Shown piece after piece: positions 1-5,745 of a stretch of DNA of 9,665 bases. How positions within the stretch are numbered: the first letter of the stretch is position 1; every line of letters begins with the position of its first letter. Under the pieces are notes generated by a model, which was not told the DNA's origin, did not search any database, and saw only the letters and a program-made list of their open reading frames with translations. The position numbers and the translations under genes are program-made. The DNA is from a bacterium. GTDB lineage: Bacteria > Bacillota > Clostridia > Christensenellales > UBA1242. The DNA lies in the NCBI GenBank assembly GCA_024692805.1, contig JAILMD010000060.1, positions 1 to 9,665 of the forward strand, given 5' to 3'.

Positions 1-36
1 GGTATATTTTAACAAAAATAGCTAATAATTCATTTG

Positions 37-699
37 ATGAACAAAACTAAAACGCGAGGTTTATTAGTTGTTTCTGGGTTAATTTCAATTATGTTAGGCA
101 TTAGCTTAACTATGTTTTTTATTTTCATTTGTTTTGAGGGAATGATTAACGGTTTTGCTTATTTTGGTGTTTTAGCCTCTTTTAATGAAATTCTTGGTTT
201 AATAGCGCTAATTTCACTTTTGTTTTCACTCATTTTATATTTCTTTTCAGCAATGCAATTTAAATTAAGCCTTAATAACCCTAACACTTATAATAAGCGA
301 AAAATAATCTTAATTTGTTCGCTTATTGTTTATCTTTCATTGATGGCGATAAGCGCTTTTTGTGTTTTTGAAGCTTATAGCGATCTTTCAAGCGTTGGAG
401 TTGCTTTAAATTCTTCAAATATTGGCCTAATTTCAATAGGAATTTTAGCTTTTAGTTTCATTGCCTTTATTTCAACAATTATTGATTTATTTGCCTTTAA
501 ACACGACCTTAATATTGGTTTAATAAAACTAAACTCTAATAGCCCTAAACTGCTTTTAAATGCACCAGAAAACAATGAAAGCATAACTAAATTAAATGAT
601 AAAATTGAAAAACTTGGCTCACTAAAAGAGCAGGGAATTTTAACAGAAGCAGAGTTTAAGGAAATCAGAAAAGACGTTATTGATCATTATTTTGAATAA
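37..699 (+). CDS. Membrane protein with C-terminal SHOCT domain, function unknown
   Basis: Predicted integral membrane protein of 220 residues from the ATG at 37; a TTG at 34 would add one residue. Four hydrophobic stretches, probably membrane helices, lie near residues 9-33, 46-73, 90-112 and 129-153, with a Lys/Arg-rich loop between the second and third. The last 35 residues are hydrophilic and match the SHOCT pattern: a helix with LxxLGSLKEQGILTEAEF, in which the Gly-Ile-Leu-Thr-x-x-Glu-Phe core is typical. SHOCT is a short helical module found at the ends of many bacterial membrane or DUF proteins and is thought to mediate oligomerisation; it does not reveal the function here. There is no Shine-Dalgarno site before the start. 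An AATAAT at 24-29 could be a -10 box that would start transcription near the ATG, but no -35 is visible in the 36 bases available. The next gene begins 52 bases downstream with its own promoter. The existence of the gene is well supported; its role is not. Confidence 0.85.
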   Translation: MNKTKTRGLLVVSGLISIMLGISLTMFFIFICFEGMINGFAYFGVLASFNEILGLIALISLLFSLILYFFSAMQFKLSLNNPNTYNKRKIILICSLIVYLSLMAISAFCVFEAYSDLSSVGVALNSSNIGLISIGILAFSFIAFISTIIDLFAFKHDLNIGLIKLNSNSPKLLLNAPENNESITKLNDKIEKLGSLKEQGILTEAEFKEIRKDVIDHYFE

Positions 700-717
700 A
701 ATTAGCTACTTGTTCTA

Positions 718-745
718 TTGACAATAGTTTTCCATTTGATATAAT
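718..745 (+). promoter_or_regulatory. Sigma-A-type promoter of the transglutaminase-like gene
   Basis: A perfect -35 TTGACA (718-723) is followed by a 16-base spacer and a perfect -10 TATAAT (740-745), with an extended -10 TG at 737-738. Only six bases (746-751) separate the -10 from the GTG start at 752. Transcription is therefore expected to begin at about the start codon and give a leaderless mRNA. The -35 box lies inside a perfect inverted repeat, CTATTG-A-CAATAG (715-727). Confidence 0.85.
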
Positions 746-751
746 AGTCTT

Positions 752-1468
752 GTGGAAAAAATTATAAACAAATTGATGGGATTTCCCGTTATCTCAATGA
801 GATATGGCAAGGAAGAAGGAATAAATAAACTTTGGAGAGAGATTTGCCAAATTGATGAAAAAGAAGTTAGAAACAATAAAGTTGACGAACTAGTTTTACG
901 AATGGTTAAAAATAAAGATAAAAACGGCTTTTGGGGTCCAGAAGATGTTTTAGTTATAAGTCACTTATTTATGGAACAATTTAAACTAGATGATATGGAT
1001 ATTTACCATAATTTCTTTTCAGTTTTAAACGAAAAAACAAAAAAAGATTTTTCATTTAAAACCTATGCAGAGTCAATTTTTAAAACTGTTACCGATTATT
1101 TTGGTAAAATTCCAAAAGACAATAAAAAAAGGGCAGAGTTAACGGCGGCATTTTTTGATAATAATGATGAATTTATAGTTCCTTCAATAAAAGAATTAAA
1201 AAATAAAGATAGTGCTGCTTGCGTTGAATATGCTGCAATTTCTCATAATTTATGGTTGCTTTCAGGGGTTGAATCATATTTTATTAAAAATTTAACTATT
1301 GAACACGCCTTTAATATCGTTCACACAAATAGTCAGTATTTTATGTTTGATTTAGTTCAGGGAATATCTAAGCCTATTGAGAGTGATTCAATTAAAAAGA
1401 TAGAAAATCAAGAAGAATTAGTTATAAACGGATTTACTTATTCAAAAAATGAAAATAAAGAACTTTAA
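752..1468 (+). CDS. Transglutaminase-like (papain-fold) protein of unknown function
   Basis: Protein of 238 residues with no signal peptide or membrane segment, so probably cytoplasmic. The C-terminal third has the layout of a transglutaminase-like cysteine-enzyme core: Cys157 in SAACVEYAAIS at the start of a helix, His185 in IEHAFNIV and Asp200 in MFDLVQG. The spacing and surrounding residues (C-x-E, H-A-F/W, D-x-x) are those of the transglut_core Cys-His-Asp triad. The N-terminal 100 residues are charged, probably helical, and not recognised. Members of this fold include proteases, peptide-N-glycanases, amidases and transglutaminases, so the substrate cannot be predicted. The GTG at 752 is chosen because it follows a perfect promoter by six bases; the first internal ATG (775) also lacks a Shine-Dalgarno site. 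The gene is monocistronic, closed by the terminator at 1467-1500, and convergent with asnS. The fold is a moderately confident inference; the function is unknown. Confidence 0.8.
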   Translation: MEKIINKLMGFPVISMRYGKEEGINKLWREICQIDEKEVRNNKVDELVLRMVKNKDKNGFWGPEDVLVISHLFMEQFKLDDMDIYHNFFSVLNEKTKKDFSFKTYAESIFKTVTDYFGKIPKDNKKRAELTAAFFDNNDEFIVPSIKELKNKDSAACVEYAAISHNLWLLSGVESYFIKNLTIEHAFNIVHTNSQYFMFDLVQGISKPIESDSIKKIENQEELVINGFTYSKNENKEL

Positions 1469-1500
1469 AAAAGAGCTCATTTGAGCTCTTTTATTTTTTT
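1467..1500. terminator. Bidirectional intrinsic terminator (transglutaminase-like gene / asnS)
   Basis: Stem AGAGCTC (1472-1478), loop ATTT (1479-1482), stem GAGCTCT (1483-1489), extended by A/T pairs on both sides. A T-rich run (1489-1500) follows on the + strand and a run of six A (1467-1472) gives the U-tract on the - strand. The asnS TAA stop (1499-1501, reverse strand) touches this T-run. One hairpin can therefore end both convergent transcripts. Confidence 0.85.
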
Positions 1501-2890
1501 AGAAATCACAGTTATTTGGCGTTCTTGGGAATGGAATAACATCTCTAATATTATCAACGCCTGTTAGATACATAATCAACCTTTCAAAGCCCATTCCAAA
1601 GCCTGAGTGAACGCAAGAACCAAATTTTCTAAGATTAATAAACCAATCAATTTTATCCATATCAACTTTCATTGCTTTTGAGCGTGCAACAAGTTTATCA
1701 TAATCTTCTTCACGTTGGCTTCCGCCCATAAGTTCGCCAGCGCCAGGAACTTCAAGGTCAACAGCAGCAACAGTTTTGTTATCAGCGTTAGTTTTCATAT
1801 AAAAGGCTTTAATGTCTTTTGGCCAGTTTTTAATGAAAACAGGGCCGTTGAAATAGTTAGTTATATATTTTTCATGTTCCTTGGCAATATCGCCATCATA
1901 AGTTGGCTCAAATTCCCATTTAACATTTGCTTTCTTTAAGATATCAATAACGTCGTGGTGATCAATTCTAACAAAGTTTGATTTAACGAGTTTAGTTAAT
2001 TTTTCTTTAAGGCCAGGGGAAATAAAACTATCAAGATAAGCAATTTCAACAGAGCATTTATCTAAAACAGCGCTAACAACGCTTTTTAACATACTTTCTT
2101 CAATATCCATAAGCCCTTCAAGGTCACAGAAAGCAATTTCAGGCTCAATCATCCAAAATTCGTTGGCGTGAGTTTTAGTGTTAGAGTTTTCTGTTCTAAA
2201 GGTTGGGCCAAAGGTATAAATTTTAGAAAATGCTTGTGCAAACGCTTCGCCGTGAAGTTGTCCAGACCCGGTTATATAACTCATTTTGCCAAATAAATCT
2301 TGGCTAAAATCAATCTTACCATTTTTAGTTAGAGGAGGGTTGTTAAAGTCAAGCGCACTAATCTTAAACATTTGGTCACTGCCTTCGCAGTCAGTTGTTG
2401 TAATTAATGGAGTGTTAACATAAACATATCCGTTGTTTTGGAAATATTCGTGAATAGCAAAACTAGCAACGCTTCTAATTCTAAACACAGCGTTAAAGAG
2501 CCTAGTTCTTGGCCTAAGGTAAGCAATTTCTCTTAAAAACTCAACGCTATGTTGTTTCTTTTGAAGTGGGTAAGTTTCATCAGTTTGGTTAACAACAGTA
2601 ACTTTTTCTGCGTGAATTTCAAAAGGTTGTTTTGCTTCAGGTGTTAAAACTAGTTTTCCGCAAACAATAATGCTTGAACCAGCAATTAGGGAAGCAACAG
2701 CGTCATAGTTATCAATTTTATTTTGGTCAAAAATAATTTGAACTCCGTTAAAACAAGTTCCGTCATTAAGGTCAATAAAACCAAAAGTTTTTGAGTTTCT
2801 AACGCTTCTTATCCACCCAGCAACGCAAACACTTTTATCTTTTAAAGATTTAGCGTTTTTATAAAGGTAAGAAATATCTAATTTTTCCAT
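1499..2890 (-). CDS. asnS: Asparaginyl-tRNA synthetase
   Basis: Class IIb aminoacyl-tRNA synthetase that charges tRNA-Asn with asparagine in the cytoplasm, using ATP. At 463 residues it has the usual length for bacterial AsnRS. Residues about 18-100 form the OB-fold anticodon-binding domain (VCVAGWIRSVR, FGFIDLNDG). The catalytic domain follows, with the motif 1 proline in VNTPLIT (Pro161), motif 2 FRTE (231-234) and motif 3 GFGMGFERL (430-438, with Arg437). The insertion after DCEGSDQMF, leading to YITGSGQLHGE, and the C-terminal PFPRTPNN are AsnRS-type rather than AspRS-type. The start has a good Shine-Dalgarno site (AGGAGA on the reverse strand, near 2894-2901). The promoter lies so close that the leader is only about 18 nt, leaving no room for the T-box found upstream of many Firmicute synthetase genes. 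The gene is monocistronic, divergent from mscL, and ends at a shared terminator. Confidence 0.97.
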   Translation of the reverse strand: MEKLDISYLYKNAKSLKDKSVCVAGWIRSVRNSKTFGFIDLNDGTCFNGVQIIFDQNKIDNYDAVASLIAGSSIIVCGKLVLTPEAKQPFEIHAEKVTVVNQTDETYPLQKKQHSVEFLREIAYLRPRTRLFNAVFRIRSVASFAIHEYFQNNGYVYVNTPLITTTDCEGSDQMFKISALDFNNPPLTKNGKIDFSQDLFGKMSYITGSGQLHGEAFAQAFSKIYTFGPTFRTENSNTKTHANEFWMIEPEIAFCDLEGLMDIEESMLKSVVSAVLDKCSVEIAYLDSFISPGLKEKLTKLVKSNFVRIDHHDVIDILKKANVKWEFEPTYDGDIAKEHEKYITNYFNGPVFIKNWPKDIKAFYMKTNADNKTVAAVDLEVPGAGELMGGSQREEDYDKLVARSKAMKVDMDKIDWFINLRKFGSCVHSGFGMGFERLIMYLTGVDNIRDVIPFPRTPNNCDF

Positions 2891-2914
2891 AAAATTCTCC
2901 TAGAAATTTACTTG

Positions 2915-2943
2915 ATTATATCATACCATCATATTATTTGCAA
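2915..2943 (-). promoter_or_regulatory. asnS promoter
   Basis: Read on the reverse strand: -35 TTGCAA (2943-2938), a 17-base spacer, and a perfect -10 TATAAT (2920-2915) preceded by an extended-10 TG. Transcription is expected to begin near 2908, giving a leader of about 18 nt that contains the AGGAGA ribosome-binding site and nothing else. Confidence 0.8.
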
Positions 2944-2971
2944 GCCATCAAATCAAATAGTTTAAAATTAC

Positions 2972-3000
2972 TTGAAATAATAACAAAAAAGTGATAGTAT
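2972..3000 (+). promoter_or_regulatory. mscL promoter
   Basis: -35 TTGAAA (2972-2977), a 17-base spacer, and -10 TAGTAT (2995-3000) with an extended-10 TG at 2992-2993. The expected start near 3007 gives a leader of about 16 nt carrying the strong site AGGAGG (3013-3018). It is back to back with the asnS promoter, with 28 bases between the two -35 boxes. Confidence 0.75.
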
Positions 3001-3022
3001 TAAATCAAACATAGGAGGAATT

Positions 3023-3655
3023 ATGAAAAACTTTATTAAAGAGTTTAAAGAGTTTATCGCTCGCGGAAACATTATTGACTTAGCCGTTGCCGTTATCATT
3101 GGTGGTGCTTTTAGCGCAATCGTTACAGCGCTCACTAACCAAATCATTATGCCGCTTGTTAACTGGGCATTGGCTGCAGTTGGCGGGAAAGAAGGCCTTG
3201 AATCAGCCTACACTATTTTAAGCCCAGGCTATACTGATGGTGTTTTAGATTTAACAAAATCAATTTATATTGATTGGGGCGCTTTTATTTCAGCAATCCT
3301 TAACTTCTTTATTATCGCATTAGTTTTATTTACTATCGTTAAAGTTGTAAATAGGTCAAAGAAAAGAATTTCTAGCGTTAAAGCAAAAGCGCAAGAAAAA
3401 TTAAACAAAGAATTTATTGCTGAAAAGAAAGAAGTAAGAATGCAAGCAAAAGCTGAAGGCAAGAAATTTAAAGTTGCTTGGAAAGAGCATTTAGCCGCTA
3501 AAGAAGAAGCAGCAAAACGCGCTGAAGAAGAAAAAGCAGCAGCCGAGAAAGCCGAAGCCGAAAGAGCGGCTAAAGAAAGAGAAGAAATCATGAAGTCAAT
3601 GAACACAACCGATAAACTTCTTTATGAAATAAATGAAAAATTAAATAAGAAATAA
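3023..3655 (+). CDS. mscL: Large-conductance mechanosensitive channel MscL with extended cytoplasmic tail
   Basis: Homopentameric membrane channel that opens under membrane tension to release solutes during osmotic downshock. The N-terminus has the family hallmark: an amphipathic start FIKEFKEFIARGN, then TM1 (about 17-46) with IDLAVAVIIGGAF and the conserved NQIIMPLV. A periplasmic-type loop (47-84) follows, then TM2 (about 86-108). MscL proteins are usually about 130-150 residues, whereas this one has 210. The extra length is one Lys/Glu/Ala-rich helix (about 110-190, with AEEEKAAAEKAEAERAAKER) inserted between TM2 and the normal C-terminal helix LLYEINEKL (199-207). That region should form a long cytoplasmic coiled coil below the pore. 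It has a strong Shine-Dalgarno site and its own promoter and terminator, and is monocistronic. Identity is certain; the role of the extension is unknown. Confidence 0.96.
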   Translation: MKNFIKEFKEFIARGNIIDLAVAVIIGGAFSAIVTALTNQIIMPLVNWALAAVGGKEGLESAYTILSPGYTDGVLDLTKSIYIDWGAFISAILNFFIIALVLFTIVKVVNRSKKRISSVKAKAQEKLNKEFIAEKKEVRMQAKAEGKKFKVAWKEHLAAKEEAAKRAEEEKAAAEKAEAERAAKEREEIMKSMNTTDKLLYEINEKLNKK

Positions 3656-3660
3656 AACAT

Positions 3661-3691
3661 AAAAATAAGCACCCATTTGGGTGCTTTTTTT
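3661..3691. terminator. Bidirectional intrinsic terminator (mscL / SDR gene)
   Basis: Stem AGCACCC (3668-3674), loop ATTT (3675-3678), stem GGGTGCT (3679-3685), then seven T (3685-3691) for mscL. On the reverse strand the same hairpin is followed by TATTTTTATG, a serviceable U-tract for the SDR gene. The SDR stop codon (3690-3692) abuts the T-run, as at the asnS end. Confidence 0.88.
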
Positions 3692-4412
3692 ATAACGTAA
3701 AGCCGCAGTCAATTGTAATGTTAGTTCCTGTTATGTGTGGTGATTTAGTTAAAAATAGGGCAGTTTTAGCAACGCTTAATGCTGAAGGAAGTTTATTTAT
3801 TGCGCTTTCATTTTTAACTAACTCGATATCTGCCTTAGTTAAGTGAGAGTTCATTTTGCTTATAATTAAGCCAGGGCTGATTGTGTTAACCGTTATATTT
3901 TTGCTTCCAATTTCTTTTGCTAGTGATTTAGAAAAGGCGATAACGCCTCCTTTTGTTGCGCTGTAAGTTGACTCAAACGATGCGCCAACATTTCCCCAAA
4001 TTGAAGCAATGTTAATTATGCTTCCGCCATTATCATTAAAATAGTTTAAACTTTCTTTATTAACTAAAATTGTTCCAATAAGGTTAACACTGATTTCACG
4101 AGATAGGTTATCAAAGCTTTGGTCAATAATAAGATTAGGTTTGCTAACTCCAGCAGAGCAAATTAAGCAGTCAATTTTTCCAAAGATTTTAGCAAACTCA
4201 TTAAAGAATTCTTTAACAGATTTTTCGTTTGTTTGGTCACAATAAAAGTAGCAAAACCTATTTTGCTTAACTTTTAAAGTGGCGCTTAGGTTATCTAATT
4301 CGTTTTTATTAAGGTAATAAGAACCAAAAACGTTAAACCCTGAATTATAAAACTTTTTAACAAGCGCCTTGCCGATTGTTCCGCTTGCGCCCATAATAAC
4401 AACATTTTTCAT
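3690..4412 (-). CDS. SDR-family reductase, FabG-like; possibly YmfI-type EF-P 5-aminopentanone reductase
   Basis: Classical short-chain dehydrogenase/reductase of 240 residues, expected to be a cytosolic NADPH-dependent carbonyl reductase with a Rossmann fold. Visible motifs are the nucleotide-binding GASGTIG (8-14), CSAG (85-88, in place of the usual NNAG), Asn110 in SVNLIG, Ser137 in NIASIWG, the catalytic pair Tyr150/Lys154 in YSATK, SPGLI (179-183), and a C-terminal TGTNITIDCGF. The segment SIWGNVGASFESTYSATKGG resembles what I recall of YmfI-like proteins, which reduce 5-aminopentanone on elongation factor P in Bacillus. This is a family resemblance, not proof, and a FabG-like 3-oxoacyl-ACP reductase remains possible; no fatty-acid genes are nearby. 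No Shine-Dalgarno site precedes the ATG. A consensus promoter ends eight bases upstream, so the mRNA looks leaderless. It is divergent from alr and convergent with mscL. Confidence 0.88.
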   Translation of the reverse strand: MKNVVIMGASGTIGKALVKKFYNSGFNVFGSYYLNKNELDNLSATLKVKQNRFCYFYCDQTNEKSVKEFFNEFAKIFGKIDCLICSAGVSKPNLIIDQSFDNLSREISVNLIGTILVNKESLNYFNDNGGSIINIASIWGNVGASFESTYSATKGGVIAFSKSLAKEIGSKNITVNTISPGLIISKMNSHLTKADIELVKNESAINKLPSALSVAKTALFLTKSPHITGTNITIDCGFTL

Positions 4413-4420
4413 ACGCCGAT

Positions 4421-4449
4421 ATTATATATTTTTGTTTTAATTTTGTCAA
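4421..4449 (-). promoter_or_regulatory. Fully consensus promoter of the SDR gene
   Basis: Read on the reverse strand: perfect -35 TTGACA (4449-4444), an optimal 17-base spacer, and perfect -10 TATAAT (4426-4421). The eight bases after the -10 (ATCGGCGT) lead straight into the ATG at 4412. Transcription starts 6-8 bases past a -10 box, so the first transcribed base should be at or next to the A of the start codon. Confidence 0.9.
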
Positions 4450-4493
4450 CAGGGGCAGTCACTAAAATAATCAGGTTAGCATAAAACAAATTA

Positions 4494-5546
4494 ATGGAAT
4501 TTAACACTTATTTAATTAGTAAGCAAACAATTTTGTCTAACCTTAATGCCATAAAAAACCTAGTAAACCCCAAAACTAAAATTTGCGCTGTTGTTAAGGC
4601 TGACGCTTATTCATTAGGTGCAAGAAATGTTTGCGAAATTTTAAAAGGCAGCGTTGACTTTTTTGCTGTTAACTCGCTTAGCGAAGCGTTAGATTTGCGC
4701 TCTTTTGATAAACAAACTAAGATTTTAATTTTAGGCAGAACTGACAAATCCGATTATGAAATTTGCGCCAAAAACAACATAAGCGTTAGCGTTTTTTGCA
4801 TTGATGATTTGACTGGTGTTAATTTAAGCAAAAAACTTAATGTTCACATCAAAGTTAACTCCGGAATGAACCGCTTTGGAACTAAATCGCTTGATGAGTT
4901 TAAGCTAATGATAAAAGCAATAAAAAATAGCAATATTTTTAACCTTGAAGGTGTTTTTACTCATTATCATTCTGCTGACCAAACTATCCTAACAAAAGAG
5001 CAATTTAAGCGATTTATGACCTTTGTTAAGGCAACCCATAAAAAAGTTTTGTTTCACGCCAGCGCAACGAGCGGAGTTATAAATAACCCAAAACTGAGTT
5101 TAAATATGGTTAGAGTTGGTTTTGGGCTTTACGGGCAAACCAAATTAACAAAAACTGCGCTAACGATAAGGGCAAAACTAGTTAACATCATTAATTTAAA
5201 GGCGGGCGAGAGTCTTGGTTACGAATGCGGTTTTATTGCAAAAAAAGATTATAAAATTGGTGTTGTTTCGCTTGGCTATGCTGATGGCTTTTCAAGAAGG
5301 CTCTCAAATCATTTTAGCGTTTTATGTAACGGAAAATTTTGCAGAGTTTTAGGCTATGTTTGCATGGATTGTTTCTTTATTGATTTAACCAATTTTCCTG
5401 CCAAAATTTATGATGACGTAACCATCTTGGGCAGCGATAAAGAAAACGAAATTACGCTAAACGATTATGCTAATGCGCTTAAAACTAGTTCTTATGAAGT
5501 TTTAACAAGTTTTAGGCGAAAAAGAATGAGGGTTATTTGCGAATAA
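4494..5546 (+). CDS. alr: Alanine racemase
   Basis: PLP-dependent enzyme that interconverts L- and D-alanine, supplying D-Ala for peptidoglycan; it acts in the cytoplasm, usually as a dimer. At 350 residues it is slightly short for the family (about 360-390). The PLP-binding lysine is Lys35 in VVKADAYSLG; the common form is KADAYGHG, so Gly-His is replaced by Ser-Leu. Further motifs are MNRFG (125-129), THYHSAD (156-162), FHASATSG (187-194), Arg207 in MVRVGFGLYG (the arginine facing the PLP pyridine), Tyr243 in LGYECGF (the second catalytic base), LGYADGFSRRL (260-270) and VCMDC (289-293). The N-terminal TIM barrel and C-terminal beta domain are both complete. No Shine-Dalgarno site lies within the normal distance; the nearest AGG ends 18 bases before the ATG. 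I see no strong promoter, only a weak CATAAA (4480-4485). The gene ends before a terminator at 5558-5612. Confidence 0.95.
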   Translation: MEFNTYLISKQTILSNLNAIKNLVNPKTKICAVVKADAYSLGARNVCEILKGSVDFFAVNSLSEALDLRSFDKQTKILILGRTDKSDYEICAKNNISVSVFCIDDLTGVNLSKKLNVHIKVNSGMNRFGTKSLDEFKLMIKAIKNSNIFNLEGVFTHYHSADQTILTKEQFKRFMTFVKATHKKVLFHASATSGVINNPKLSLNMVRVGFGLYGQTKLTKTALTIRAKLVNIINLKAGESLGYECGFIAKKDYKIGVVSLGYADGFSRRLSNHFSVLCNGKFCRVLGYVCMDCFFIDLTNFPAKIYDDVTILGSDKENEITLNDYANALKTSSYEVLTSFRRKRMRVICE

Positions 5547-5557
5547 TTTATATAAAT

Positions 5558-5612
5558 ATTAAGTGGTCAAAATTACTAAAAAAGTTTACATAACCACTTG
5601 ATATTTTTTTTT
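5558..5612 (+). terminator. Intrinsic terminator after alr, overlapping the rpsB -35 box
   Basis: The arms ATTAAGTGGT (5558-5567) and ACCACTTGAT (5593-5602) pair over ten positions, including one G-T pair. The loop is a long A-rich 25 bases, and a run of nine T follows (5604-5612). The large loop makes it weaker than the other terminators here. Its 3' arm contains the TTGATA that serves as the rpsB -35 box. Confidence 0.65.
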
Positions 5613-5626
5613 GACTATGTTATATT
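5598..5626 (+). promoter_or_regulatory. rpsB-tsf promoter
   Basis: -35 TTGATA (5598-5603), a 17-base spacer, and -10 TATATT (5621-5626) with an extended-10 TG at 5618-5619. The spacer is largely the T-tract of the preceding terminator. The expected start near 5633 gives a leader of about 112 nt. A competing -35, TTGACT (5611-5616), would pair only with a poor -10 (TAATCT). Confidence 0.7.
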
Positions 5627-5639
5627 ATATCAGTAATCT

Positions 5640-5730
5640 CACTTTTAGGGGATTGGGCTTATTGTTGCCGATGGCAAATTTTGCTCAGGTTTTCAGCCTA
5701 TGTGAACCTAAAAGGTAGAAATAAAAACAA
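5640..5730 (+). promoter_or_regulatory. Structured 5' leader of rpsB, candidate ribosomal-protein autoregulatory RNA
   Basis: The leader can fold into a closed domain. The outer stem is CTTTTAGG (5642-5649) with CCTAAAAG (5707-5714), eight perfect pairs. A second helix is GGCT (5656-5659) with AGCC (5695-5698), and an apical hairpin is TTGCC (5665-5669), loop GAT, GGCAA (5673-5677). The ribosome-binding site AGGAGG lies just downstream (5730-5735). rpsB-tsf operons in several bacteria are repressed by S2 binding to such a leader, so the same is inferred here. I do not recognise it as a named Rfam family. The folding was judged by eye. Confidence 0.5.
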
Positions 5731-5745
5731 GGAGGAAAAACGCAA

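Noticed and set aside
375..584. Open frame on the reverse strand inside the SHOCT gene, and similar ones at 1715-1939, 6015-6311, 6653-6925 and 8893-9090
   Set aside because: All lie inside well-supported genes on the opposite strand, lack ribosome-binding sites and family features, and are explained as shadows.
2920..2933. Direct repeat ATCATA-CC-ATCATA in the asnS promoter spacer
   Set aside because: Short, AT-rich, and with an 8-base period that does not match the DNA helix; chance is the simplest explanation.
2891..2971. Possible T-box or other riboswitch before asnS
   Set aside because: The promoter lies immediately upstream, leaving a leader of about 18 nt, too short for any riboswitch.
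3265..3606. 113-codon open frame opposite mscL
   Set aside because: Its Ser/Ala/Phe-rich sequence is the antisense of the Ala/Glu/Lys-rich MscL tail, with no ribosome-binding site or recognisable domain.
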